NCBI GenBank assembly: GCA_030549955.1
Contig: JAUQQI010000089.1
Span: 1,622-10,016, forward strand
DNA from: Chloroflexota bacterium
GTDB taxonomy: Bacteria; Chloroflexota; Dehalococcoidia; JAUQQI01
Reading direction: 5' to 3'
Length of the DNA stretch: 8,395 nt
Part shown: in pieces, positions 1 through 6,695 of the stretch
Position numbering within the stretch: position 1 is the stretch's first letter
Layout of the letters: each line of letters opens with the position of its first letter
The notes under the pieces: model-generated
What the model was told of the DNA's origin: nothing
Seen by the model: the letters and a program-made list of their open reading frames with translations, nothing else
Databases searched by the model: none
Made by a program: the position numbers and the translations under genes

Positions 1-260
1 TCCTGCCAGTTTTCCCAGTCCCGGTTCCGAATCCAGAGGCCGATGGGACTGCCGATGGTGCGGCCGTGCCGGACCCCGGCCGTAATCTCGGCCCAGTCCT
101 GCTCGATCTTCATCCGGCCGCCCCGGCCGTAGCCCCACTGCCGGCGCCGGAGCTGGAGGGCAATATACTCCTCGTCGAGGGGGAGGCCGGCCGGCATCCC
201 CTCGATGATGACTGTCAGACCCTTACCGTGGGATTCACCCGCCGTCAGAAACCGAAGCAC
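1..260 (-). CDS. aroC: Chorismate synthase, N-terminal 86 codons (3' end beyond the window)
   Basis: Chorismate synthase converts 5-enolpyruvylshikimate-3-phosphate to chorismate, the last shikimate step, using reduced FMN; it is cytoplasmic. Translating the minus strand from a GTG at 260 gives a protein beginning [14 protein letters not shown]. The family signature GESHG lies at residues 8-12 with the invariant His11, followed by EGMPAG (20-25). The basic, glycine-rich block [16 protein letters not shown] (38-53) is near-diagnostic for substrate and FMN phosphate binding, and [11 protein letters not shown] (65-75) follows. Family members are usually about 360-400 residues, so only about a quarter is present. 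The GTG start is supported by a GGAG at 268-271 with 7-nt spacing and by the exact match to the conserved N-terminus. The start lies inside the end of aroE (26-nt overlap), so the two consecutive shikimate genes are probably coupled in translation. The identification is secure; the missing end cannot be judged. Confidence 0.97.
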   Translation of the reverse strand, partial: MLRFLTAGESHGKGLTVIIEGMPAGLPLDEEYIALQLRRRQWGYGRGGRMKIEQDWAEITAGVRHGRTIGSPIGLWIRNRDWENWQ

Positions 261-1110
261 TGTTGAACTCCGAAAGGGCCCGTTGGGCCGCCTCGAACAT
301 CACATCCACCGGCGCTTCCCGGCCGGTCCAGAGCCGGAAGGCGGCCGCCCCCTGGTAAACCAGCATCGTGAGGCCCGAGATCGGCCGGGCCCCGCGGTCC
401 CGGGCGGCCCGGAGCCAGGGGGTTTCGGGAGGATTATACACCAGGTCATAGGCAAAGCTGCCGGGCGCCAGGCAGTCCGGGGCCAGGGGCAACTGACCGG
501 CCAGGGGCATGCCGGCCGTGCCGACCGGGGTGCAGTTAACGACCAGGACGCACTGCCGGGCGTAGGCGCAGACTTCATCCTGACGCACAACCCTGACCCG
601 GCCAGCCGGATTCCGGCCGGCAAATCGGGCTGCCAGGCTTTCGGCCCGCTCCGGGTGCCGGTTAAAAACGCCGATTTCGGCCAGGCCCAGCCCCAGGAGG
701 CCGAAAACCACAGCGGCCGCTGCCCCGCCGGCGCCGATAATCAGCGCCTGGCCGCCCCTGAGGTCCGTCCCCGGCGGAAGCCCCGCCAGAAAGCCGGCCA
801 CGTCGGTATTATGGCCCGTAAGCTTTCCGTCGGCGACCACCACGGTGTTAACCGCCCCCACCGCCGCGGCCTCCGGACTCAGGATATCTAGCAAGGGTAA
901 GATGGCTTGCTTGTGAGGGATTGTCACATTCACCCCCAGCCATCCCCCGCCCCGGAGACCGGCAACAAAAGTTGCCAGCTCCGCCGGCTTCACCTCCCAG
1001 GCCCGGTACTCCACCGGAAGGCCCAGGCGGTTGAAGGCTGCCTGATGCATGGCCGGCGAAACGCTGTGCCTTACCGGATAGCCGATGACTCCCGCCTTCA
1101 GCCAGGTCAT
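235..1110 (-). CDS. aroE: Shikimate dehydrogenase (NADP+)
   Basis: AroE reduces 3-dehydroshikimate to shikimate with NADPH in the cytoplasm, the fourth step of the shikimate pathway. The 291-residue product has the usual family length (about 270-290). The N-terminal substrate domain shows [13 protein letters not shown] (10-22), where the HSVSP serines contact substrate, and NVTIPHK (61-67) with the catalytic Lys67. AVNT (87-90) and GHNTDVAGF (99-107) with the catalytic Asp103 follow. The NADP domain has the GAGGA loop (126-130), an NRHPERA segment (150-156) matching the NRT..RA phosphate clamp, NCTPVG (192-197) and YDLVYNP (221-227). Near the C-terminus, [13 protein letters not shown] (246-258) carries the conserved Gln253. 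All expected active-site residues are present, so the enzyme should work. It starts 3 nt after the mltG stop; a GGAAGTGGG stretch lies 9-17 nt upstream of the ATG. The last 26 nt overlap aroC. Confidence 0.98.
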   Translation of the reverse strand: MTWLKAGVIGYPVRHSVSPAMHQAAFNRLGLPVEYRAWEVKPAELATFVAGLRGGGWLGVNVTIPHKQAILPLLDILSPEAAAVGAVNTVVVADGKLTGHNTDVAGFLAGLPPGTDLRGGQALIIGAGGAAAAVVFGLLGLGLAEIGVFNRHPERAESLAARFAGRNPAGRVRVVRQDEVCAYARQCVLVVNCTPVGTAGMPLAGQLPLAPDCLAPGSFAYDLVYNPPETPWLRAARDRGARPISGLTMLVYQGAAAFRLWTGREAPVDVMFEAAQRALSEFNSASVSDGG

Positions 1111-1113
1111 CCC

Positions 1114-2187
1114 TTAGCGTCCCACTTCCTGGACATTGCGCAGGTGCTTCTCCCAGGTTGCGGCGAACCGGTGGTGCCGGCCGTCCCGGTCGAGGACGAA
1201 GTAAAGATAAGGTGTGTCCGGGGCCTCCGCGACTGCCCGGACCGAAGCAAAACCGGGGTTGCAGATCGGCCCGGGCGGCAGCCCAGAATGTCTATATGTA
1301 TTGTAGGGCGAATCGACCTGCAGGTCGTCGAGGGTCAGGTCGGGCTTCCAGTAGCCGAACCGGGCCAGGTTAAGGGGGTCCCGGGCCAGGGCATACTGGA
1401 CGGTCGGGTCGGCCTCGAGCCGCATGCCCAGCCGGAGCCGGTTAAGAAATACCGATGCGATGAGGGGGCGTTCGTCGTCGACTTTTGCCTCCCGCTCGAC
1501 AATCGACGCCAGGGTCAGCAGCCCGTGAACTGAAAGGCCCCGCGCCGCCGCCTTTGCCCGGATTTCGGGTGTAAGCCGGTTTGCCAGGGTATCCAGCATG
1601 AGCCGGAAGACGACTTCGGGCCCCTGGCTCCAGCCAATAACGTACGTATCGGGCATCAGGTAGCCTTCAAGGGGCGCGTCGGGCGGCTTTTCCCGGAGAA
1701 TCGGGTGGTCGAGGCGGCCCGGCTCAAGCCAGGCCATCACCTCCTCAACAGGCCGGTCCAGGGCCCGGGCAACAACCTCAGCAACCTGGCCGGTCTGGAG
1801 TCCCTCCGGGACCGTGACCCGCCGGACCCGGGTCCGGCCGCTGGTCAGAAGCTCCAGCAGGTCCCGGGCTGTCGGATTGGCCGGGATGGTATACTCACCA
1901 GCCTGAAGCTGTACATCCTTGCCTTCCACGGCGGCTAGAAGCCGGAAATACTGAGGGTTCCAGAGGAGGCCGGCCGAAAACAGGCGGTCGGCCACACTTC
2001 CGGCCGTATCCCCCGGCTCGACGGTGAAGAGGGCCGGGCCGCCCGGAGCCGGGCGGTCAAGCCCGGCCAGAACCTCCTCCGGGGCCGGCAGGACCCGCGC
2101 CCCCCACAGGATGAGGCCGGCGACGACTGCGAAAAATGCGAGGCCCAGACAGCCGGCCCGATAACCGCGTCGGTGGGGCGGGTTCAT
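1114..2187 (-). CDS. mltG: Endolytic murein transglycosylase MltG (YceG-like)
   Basis: MltG is a membrane-anchored lytic transglycosylase that cuts nascent glycan strands in the membrane-proximal cell wall and so sets glycan chain length. The 357-residue product has a basic N-terminus (HRRGYR), then one membrane anchor at about residues 12-32. A LysM-like region follows (about 54-118, with FTVEPGDTAGSVADRL at 54-69), then the YceG catalytic domain (about 120-355). Recognisable motifs are EGYLMPDTY (174-182), ASIVEREA (227-234) with the putative catalytic Glu231 aligned by motif to E. coli Glu218, RLRLGMRLEADPTVQYAL (250-267), SPYNTYRHSGLPPGPICNPG (293-312) and TPYLYFV (325-331). Length and motif order are normal. 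The ATG overlaps the ruvX stop (ATGA at 2187-2184) and no Shine-Dalgarno is seen before it, so translation probably depends on reinitiation after ruvX. Presence of mltG implies this organism makes, or is descended from one that makes, peptidoglycan. Confidence 0.96.
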   Translation of the reverse strand: MNPPHRRGYRAGCLGLAFFAVVAGLILWGARVLPAPEEVLAGLDRPAPGGPALFTVEPGDTAGSVADRLFSAGLLWNPQYFRLLAAVEGKDVQLQAGEYTIPANPTARDLLELLTSGRTRVRRVTVPEGLQTGQVAEVVARALDRPVEEVMAWLEPGRLDHPILREKPPDAPLEGYLMPDTYVIGWSQGPEVVFRLMLDTLANRLTPEIRAKAAARGLSVHGLLTLASIVEREAKVDDERPLIASVFLNRLRLGMRLEADPTVQYALARDPLNLARFGYWKPDLTLDDLQVDSPYNTYRHSGLPPGPICNPGFASVRAVAEAPDTPYLYFVLDRDGRHHRFAATWEKHLRNVQEVGR

Positions 2188-2615
2188 TGTTCGGGTTCGG
2201 CGCTGCGGCGTCTGGAATCCAGGTAGCCCTGGAGCATGAAGGCGGCTGCGGCCGCATCGACCCGGCCACGCATCGACCGGCTGTCGTGGCCGCCGGCCCG
2301 CAGCAGCCGGGTTGCCCCGACGGTGGAGAGCCGCTCGTCCCAGGTTTCAACCGGGACGGGACTCTCACGTCTGAGGGCCTCAACGAACCCCAGAACCTCC
2401 CGGGCCTGGGGCCCGAGCTCGCCCCCGAGGCTTACCGGCAGGCCGACGACGATTCGCTCGGCCTGCTGCTCCCGGCAGATATCCAGGACCCGCCGGATCG
2501 TATTCTTAATGCCCCGGACTTCAATAACCCCGAGGGGGCTGGCGATGATCCCGGTCGGGTCGCTTACGGCAACCCCGACCCGGCGCCGGCCCACGTCGAG
2601 CCCGAGCACCCTCAT
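2184..2615 (-). CDS. ruvX: RuvX/YqgF-family putative Holliday junction resolvase / pre-16S rRNA nuclease
   Basis: YqgF-family proteins have an RNase H-like fold and are cytoplasmic nucleases, shown in E. coli to be needed for 5'-end maturation of 16S rRNA and long predicted to resolve Holliday junctions. The 143-residue product has the usual length (about 135-150). It shows GLDVGRRRVGVAVSDP (5-20) with the first catalytic Asp7, IVVGLPVSLGG (55-65), WDERLST (92-98) with conserved Glu94, and RVDAAAAAFMLQGYLD (118-133) with Asp120; these are the three acidic active-site positions. Its ATG overlaps the stop of the upstream baseplate-J-like gene (ATGA at 2615-2612), and its own stop overlaps the mltG start in the same way. 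Neither junction has a visible Shine-Dalgarno, so all three genes look translationally coupled. The family is clear; whether its main substrate here is rRNA or DNA cannot be told from sequence. Confidence 0.96.
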   Translation of the reverse strand: MRVLGLDVGRRRVGVAVSDPTGIIASPLGVIEVRGIKNTIRRVLDICREQQAERIVVGLPVSLGGELGPQAREVLGFVEALRRESPVPVETWDERLSTVGATRLLRAGGHDSRSMRGRVDAAAAAFMLQGYLDSRRRSAEPEQ

Positions 2616-3847
2616 TGTGGAGCAGGGGGCAGGGCTGGCTGACGAATTTCGACCTCGATCCGGTTGCCCAGCGCCGGCAAACGCCCCAGAGGCGAGCCGT
2701 AAACTTCGACCAGGGGTCCCTCAGCCAGCTCAAAGTTTTCGGATAGCAGCCGGGTTGCATCCCCGACGGGATAACCCCGCACCATAGACCTTACCCGTTC
2801 CGGGTCGATCCGGTCAAAAACAATGCCCCGGCCGAACATCTCGAAAACCACGGTGGTCTCGTCGGTGGGTACGATCCCGCCCGGCCGGGTCTCAATCTGC
2901 TGGCCGAGCTGTTGCCCGGTCGGTACCTGGCGGGCAAGGGCCGCCCGCACGACCTGGTTCGCCTGCTGGGCGTCGAAGGCGAGGGCCTCGACACGCACCC
3001 GGGCCTTCAGGGTGAGGGTTGGGGCCTGTTCGCCGAGCCGCCGGTCGAAATCCTCGCCCACCAGGGTCACCCGGACCGTCTGGGGGAAAATCTGGTCATT
3101 GGGGGTTTTAACCTGCCAGAGGATGGCCATCGCCTGCTCCCGGGCCCGGTCGAGGACCGCCCCCCGGGCCCGATCCCGGTCCTGGGCCACGATCGGCTGG
3201 CCCGCTGGAATTCGAACGGTCTGCTCCAGCTCCGTTTCGGCGGTGACGACCCGGCCCGGGATAATCGCTTTGTCCGGGTCAACGGTGGTGGCGTCCCGCC
3301 GGACGGTTATGTTGACCGTCGCCTCCACCGGCCGGCCCCGGGGGGTGACAACAACCCTGGCCTGAGGCAGGTAAAGCAGCAAGAAGACCAGCCCGAGCAG
3401 GCCGATACTGACCAGAAGCCACCAGCGGGGCAGTTCGAACTGGATGATGCCGAGCAGGTCGCCGGCCAGCTTTCTGGCCATAGCCAGACCCAGCTGGGGC
3501 AGTTGCATCGAACCGTCCGGCGGTCCATCCTCTGAAAGGAGACTGCGCCGGACTCGGAATCCGTTCTCCCGGGCAAGTTCCCGGACGGTGGGGTCCCGGG
3601 AGACGATGATGAGCTCCCGGCCGAGGGCCCGGGCCTGCCGGTAAAGCAGGCGGATACCGAGCTCATTGCGGAGGCACGGCAGGCCCGGAGGAACGACCAG
3701 GTAGACTGGGCTTTGGGTCGTTTGCTCGAGCCGAACCCGAACCGACCCCAGGTCGTCCCGGGGGTCAAGGCGGACAACTTCACCGCGTTTTGGGGTTCTT
3801 GTTAGCCGTCGTTGCCGTGCCTCCAGCTCAGCCGGAACCTCACCCAC
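2612..3847 (-). CDS. Single-pass membrane protein of the Chloroflexota baseplate-J/gp47-like type, function unknown
   Basis: The 411-residue product has three parts. Residues about 24-105 form a cytoplasmic alpha/beta domain with a Rossmann-like pattern: strand VYLVVPPG (48-55), helix LLYRQARALG (67-76), strand ELIIVSRDP (78-86), helix VRELARENG (88-96). Residues 142-160 are one strongly hydrophobic membrane segment. The outside part (161-411) is beta-rich and starts PQARVVVTPRGRPVEATVNI. The overall plan resembles Chloroflexota proteins usually named baseplate J/gp47 family; this is from memory and is an inference. The central module that gives those proteins their name (a KGTVxFTN-like stretch) is not recognisable, and only a short linker with VRIPAGQPI (211-219) stands there. 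The chosen GTG at 3847 overlaps alaS by 8 nt and has GGAG at 3855-3858 with 7-nt spacing; the frame is open further upstream to 4060 inside alaS, but that stretch is not protein-like. No phage gene is nearby. Its place before ruvX and mltG hints at an envelope role. Confidence 0.75.
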   Translation of the reverse strand: MGEVPAELEARQRRLTRTPKRGEVVRLDPRDDLGSVRVRLEQTTQSPVYLVVPPGLPCLRNELGIRLLYRQARALGRELIIVSRDPTVRELARENGFRVRRSLLSEDGPPDGSMQLPQLGLAMARKLAGDLLGIIQFELPRWWLLVSIGLLGLVFLLLYLPQARVVVTPRGRPVEATVNITVRRDATTVDPDKAIIPGRVVTAETELEQTVRIPAGQPIVAQDRDRARGAVLDRAREQAMAILWQVKTPNDQIFPQTVRVTLVGEDFDRRLGEQAPTLTLKARVRVEALAFDAQQANQVVRAALARQVPTGQQLGQQIETRPGGIVPTDETTVVFEMFGRGIVFDRIDPERVRSMVRGYPVGDATRLLSENFELAEGPLVEVYGSPLGRLPALGNRIEVEIRQPALPPAPQ

Positions 3848-6482
3848 GCACCAGCTCCGCGACCGCCCTGAGTGCCTCATCAATCCGGCTCGGGTCCCGG
3901 CCGCCGGCCTGGGCCAGGTGCGGTCGTCCGCCCCCACGTCCACCCGTAATGGCGGCAACCCGGTTGACGATCCGGCCGGCGTGCAGGCCCCGCTCAACCA
4001 GGTCGGGTGTGACGATGGTGACAAAGTGGGGCCTGTCGTCAAAGACCGCCCCGAGAACAATCACCCCACTGCCGAGCCGGTCCCGAATCCAGTCGCCGAT
4101 CTCCCGCAGGGTCTCCATCCTGGTTGCCGGGACCTTGACGGCCAGGACATTGATCCCGTCGACCCGCTGGACCTGTCCGAGAAGCGGCTCGACTTCGCGC
4201 CTGGCAAGTTCGCGCTGGAGTCGCTCGAGCTCCCGGCGCTGACGGCTGAGCTCGTTAAGCAGGGCCTCGACCCGCCGTTCAAGCTCGGGCGGGCTGCTTT
4301 CAAGCCGGCGGGCGACAGTATCCAGGAGGGCGAGCCGTTCCCGCAGGAACCGTTCGGCGCCCCGGGCAGTGACTGCCTCGATGCGGCGCAGGCCGGACCC
4401 GATGCCGCTCTCGGAAACGACCCAGAAGACGCCGATCTGGCCGGTGTGGTTGAGGTGGGTTCCGCCGCAGAGCTCGAAGCTGAACGGCGGCTCCCCAATC
4501 CGAATGGTGCGGACGATTTCGCCATATTTCTCGCCGAAGAGGGCAATGGCCCCCTGCTCAATAGCTTCTTTATAAGGCATGAACTTGGGGGTAACCGGCA
4601 GGTCCTCCCGGACCTTTTCGTTGACGAGCCCCTGGATGTCCTCGAGCTCCGTCCGGCTCAGGGGGTTAAAGTGGGAGAAATCAAACCGCAGCCGGTCAGG
4701 GGCGACCAGCGAGCCGGCCTGGAGGGCGTGCCGGCCCAGAATCCGGTGGAGGGCCGCATGCAGCAGGTGGGTCGCGGTGTGGTTCGCCATAATGTCCCGG
4801 CGCCGCTCACCGTCAATCCGGAGCTCAACCGTCTGGCCGACGGCGACCTCACCCCGTCGCACGTGGCCGCGGTGGACGATAAGGTCGGGCAGGGGACGCT
4901 GGGTATCGGCCACGACGATAACACCGGACGGCCCGACAATCTCGCCGGTATCGCCGACCTGACCGCCGGCCTCCCCGTAAAAGGGGGTCTCGGCGGTGAC
5001 AACCTCGACCTCCTGACCCTCGAACGCGACCGGGACGGACTGGCTGTCAACGAAGAGGGCCAGAATCCTCGACCGGTAGGCCCAGTGCTCATAGCCGACA
5101 AACTGGACAGGTTCGGACACGGCCTGCCGGTATTCGGCGGCCCGAACGACCTCCCCGGCCTGAAATCGCTGGGCCGCCCGCGCCTGCTCCCGCTGGCGCT
5201 CCAGGGCCGCCTCGAAGCCGACGACATCGACCGAAATGCCCTCATCGGCGGCGATCTCAATCGTCAGGTCCAGGGGAAAACCAAAAGTATCGTAAAGCTG
5301 GAAAGCATCCTCACCCGAAAGGACCCGTTCGCCCCGGGCCCGCACAGCCTCGAGCCGGCCGGTCAGCACATTGAGGCCGGTGGCCAGCGCCTGGAAAAAC
5401 CTGGACTCCTCGGTGGTCAGCGCCCGGTGGATGAGGTCCCGATTTCGCACCAGCTCCGGGTAGACGTCGCCCATCAGGTCGATAACGGTATCGGCTACCC
5501 CGGCCATAAACGGCTCCTGGAGGCCGAGCCGCTGGTAGCCCATCCGGACCGCCCGCCGGATCATCCGCCGGAGCACGTAGCCCCGCCACTCGTTGCTGGG
5601 CAGAACCCCATCGGCGATGAGAAATGCCGCCGCCCGGCTGTGGTCGGCAATGACCCGGTGGGCGAACCCGGCCGGTCCCGAGTCATAGGGGCGGCCTGAG
5701 ATTTCGGCAATCCGGGCGATAATCGGCTTAAAAAGGTCCGTATCCCAGTTGCTGTTTACGCCCTGAAGGACCGAGGCGATCCGCTCGAGGCCCATCCCGG
5801 TGTCGATGGACGGTTTGGGCAGGGGCACAAGGGACCGGTCGGGTTTGCGCTCGAACTGCATGAAGACCAGGTTCCAGATTTCCAGCCAGCGGTCGCAGTC
5901 GCACTTGCCGATGGCGCACTCAGGGGCATCGCACCGGAAGGCCTCGCCCCGGTCGTAAACCAGCTCCGAGGTCGGCCCGCAGGGGCCGACATCCCCCATC
6001 TCCCAGAAGTTGTCCTTTTCGCCGAGCCGGACGATTCGCTCGGCCGGCAGGCCGATATCCCGGCGCCACCACTCAAAGGCTTCGTCGTCATCCCGGAAGA
6101 TGGTGGCCCAGATCCGGTCCGGACCGACCCCGAACTCGCGGGTGACAAGCTCCCAGGCATAGTTGATGGCTTCGCGCTTGAAGTAGTCGCCGAACGAGAA
6201 ATTGCCCAGCATTTCGAAGAAAGTATGGTGCCGGGCGGTCTTACCGACCTGCTCCAGGTCGTTGTGTTTGCCCCCGGCCCGGACACACTTCTGGCAGGTG
6301 GTTGCCCGCCGGTACGGCCGCTCCTCAAGGCCCAGGAAGACATCTTTAAACTGGACCATGCCGGCATTGGTGAAAAGGAGGGTGGGGTCGTTGGCCGGCA
6401 CCAGGGGCGAGCTTTCGACGATGGTGTGCCCGTTGGCCTCAAAGTATTTTAGAAAGCGCGTGCGTATCTCCCGACTGTTCAT
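3840..6482 (-). CDS. alaS: Alanyl-tRNA synthetase
   Basis: AlaS charges tRNA-Ala with alanine and hydrolyses mischarged Ser- and Gly-tRNA-Ala; it is cytoplasmic and essential. The 880-residue product is full length (about 875 usual). The class II catalytic core is intact: TTCQKCVRAGGKHNDLEQVG (61-80), ARHHTFFEMLGNFSFGDYFK (83-102), DNFWEMGDVGPCGPTSE (157-173) and PSIDTGMGLERIASVLQG (224-241). The editing domain has HTATH (568-572) and CGGTH (672-676), which together supply the zinc ligands His568, His572, Cys672 and His676. A heptad-like Arg/Glu-rich stretch (about 732-767) is a likely coiled coil, followed by the C-Ala/DHHA1 domain with TGGRGGGRPHLAQAGG (847-862). An insert at 184-196 has four cysteines (CX4CX4CXC), seen in many bacterial AlaS. 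The ATG at 6482 fits the conserved MNSREIRTRFLKYF start. It is the first gene of the leftward operon. Confidence 0.99.
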   Translation of the reverse strand: MNSREIRTRFLKYFEANGHTIVESSPLVPANDPTLLFTNAGMVQFKDVFLGLEERPYRRATTCQKCVRAGGKHNDLEQVGKTARHHTFFEMLGNFSFGDYFKREAINYAWELVTREFGVGPDRIWATIFRDDDEAFEWWRRDIGLPAERIVRLGEKDNFWEMGDVGPCGPTSELVYDRGEAFRCDAPECAIGKCDCDRWLEIWNLVFMQFERKPDRSLVPLPKPSIDTGMGLERIASVLQGVNSNWDTDLFKPIIARIAEISGRPYDSGPAGFAHRVIADHSRAAAFLIADGVLPSNEWRGYVLRRMIRRAVRMGYQRLGLQEPFMAGVADTVIDLMGDVYPELVRNRDLIHRALTTEESRFFQALATGLNVLTGRLEAVRARGERVLSGEDAFQLYDTFGFPLDLTIEIAADEGISVDVVGFEAALERQREQARAAQRFQAGEVVRAAEYRQAVSEPVQFVGYEHWAYRSRILALFVDSQSVPVAFEGQEVEVVTAETPFYGEAGGQVGDTGEIVGPSGVIVVADTQRPLPDLIVHRGHVRRGEVAVGQTVELRIDGERRRDIMANHTATHLLHAALHRILGRHALQAGSLVAPDRLRFDFSHFNPLSRTELEDIQGLVNEKVREDLPVTPKFMPYKEAIEQGAIALFGEKYGEIVRTIRIGEPPFSFELCGGTHLNHTGQIGVFWVVSESGIGSGLRRIEAVTARGAERFLRERLALLDTVARRLESSPPELERRVEALLNELSRQRRELERLQRELARREVEPLLGQVQRVDGINVLAVKVPATRMETLREIGDWIRDRLGSGVIVLGAVFDDRPHFVTIVTPDLVERGLHAGRIVNRVAAITGGRGGGRPHLAQAGGRDPSRIDEALRAVAELVRG
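3855..3858 (-). promoter_or_regulatory. Ribosome binding site fixing the start of the baseplate-J-like gene
   Basis: GGAG on the minus strand lies 7 nt before the GTG at 3847, within the last codons of alaS. It favours this start over an ATG at 3880 and an ATG at 4060 in the same frame, which have no comparable site and would add residues that are only the shadow of alaS. Confidence 0.65.
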
Positions 6483-6521
6483 GGCTGCCCACCCACAATT
6501 TTAGCCCAATACCGGGCGGGT

Positions 6522-6551
6522 CTTCTACAGCTCAGGCGATTTAACAGTTAA
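6522..6551 (-). promoter_or_regulatory. Weak candidate sigma-70 promoter for the alaS operon
   Basis: On the minus strand TTAACT (6551-6546) and TAGAAG (6527-6522) are 18 nt apart and match 4 of 6 consensus bases each. Initiation would be near 6515, giving an alaS leader of about 32 nt. The -35 would lie in the same inverted repeat as the plus-strand promoter. A second -10-like TAAAAT at 6503-6498 has no -35 and would leave only about 8 nt of leader, so it is less likely. Confidence 0.3.
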
Positions 6552-6561
6552 ATTCGCCCTG
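6533..6561. repeat. Imperfect inverted repeat (candidate operator) in the divergent promoter region
   Basis: The core ATTTAAC-A-GTTAAAT (6539-6553) is a perfect dyad with 7-nt arms and a single central base. With one base bulged it extends outwards through GGCG (6535-6538) against CGCC (6555-6558), and with a second bulge to CA (6533-6534) against TG (6560-6561). It contains the plus-strand -35 hexamer and ends 1 nt before the -10. A regulator bound here would block RNA polymerase; it could also form a stem-loop in an RNA read leftwards if that RNA starts far enough to the right. Confidence 0.7.
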
Positions 6562-6568
6562 CTATAAT
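6541..6568 (+). promoter_or_regulatory. Sigma-70 promoter for the secreted CHRD-protein gene
   Basis: TTAACA (6541-6546, 5 of 6 to TTGACA) and a perfect TATAAT (6563-6568) are separated by 16 nt, in an AT-rich island within very GC-rich DNA. Transcription should start near 6575, giving a 5' leader of about 120 nt before the GTG at 6696. The -35 lies inside an inverted repeat, which suggests regulated rather than constant expression. Confidence 0.8.
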
Positions 6569-6622
6569 AAAGCGGGCGTTCTGGCGGTAACCATCTTACT
6601 GACCATGGGAAGGAGGTGGTAG

Positions 6623-6646
6623 GTGAGCGGACAGGTCTCAGGATAG
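6623..6646 (+). CDS. Possible 7-residue leader peptide with very strong ribosome binding site
   Basis: AAGGAGGTG at 6610-6618 is complementary over nine bases to the usual anti-Shine-Dalgarno end of 16S rRNA. The AGGAGG is 6 nt before a GTG at 6623. The frame reads GTG AGC GGA CAG GTC TCA GGA TAG (MSGQVSG, then stop), and no other start at suitable distance opens a longer frame. It lies in the predicted 120-nt leader of the CHRD gene, 49 nt before that gene's GTG. A TCGC-AAAA-GCGA hairpin (6648-6659) and a CCGAA-AAA-TTCGG hairpin (6667-6679) follow. It may be a short leader ORF that tunes translation or RNA stability, a decoy ribosome site, or chance. I recognise no known riboswitch. That this ORF is real is uncertain. 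Confidence 0.35.
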   Translation: MSGQVSG

Positions 6647-6695
6647 TTCGCAAAAGCGACCGCGTGCCGAAAAATTCGGGTTAAGGGGGTGCAGC

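Noticed and set aside
205..1533. Plus-strand open frames opposite aroE, aroC and mltG
   Set aside because: They are antisense shadows with no recognisable motif; the minus-strand genes are complete and well conserved.
2612..3847. Prophage or contractile tail origin for the baseplate-J-like gene
   Set aside because: No tail, sheath, spike, capsid or integrase gene is near, base composition matches its neighbours, and it has a membrane anchor and overlaps housekeeping genes.
3848..4060. N-terminal extension of the baseplate-J-like protein to the ATG at 4060 or 3880
   Set aside because: This stretch is an alternate frame of the alaS C-terminal domain, is Ser/Pro/Arg rich and structureless, and lacks a ribosome site; the GTG at 3847 has GGAG.
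3918..5699. A 593-codon plus-strand open frame opposite alaS
   Set aside because: The composition is that of a GC-rich shadow frame (Gly, Pro, Asp, Leu rich, no domain seen), and it lies wholly opposite a full-length, motif-complete alaS.
2447..6046. A 16-nt identical stretch in ruvX (about 2447-2462) and alaS (about 6031-6046)
   Set aside because: Both copies encode AERIV in the same frame and use the same preferred codons, so chance convergence explains it.
6580..6600. GGTTACCGCC on the minus strand resembling the T-box antiterminator bulge before alaS
   Set aside because: The match is partial, no specifier loop or T-rich terminator follows, and the likely alaS start site is downstream of it.
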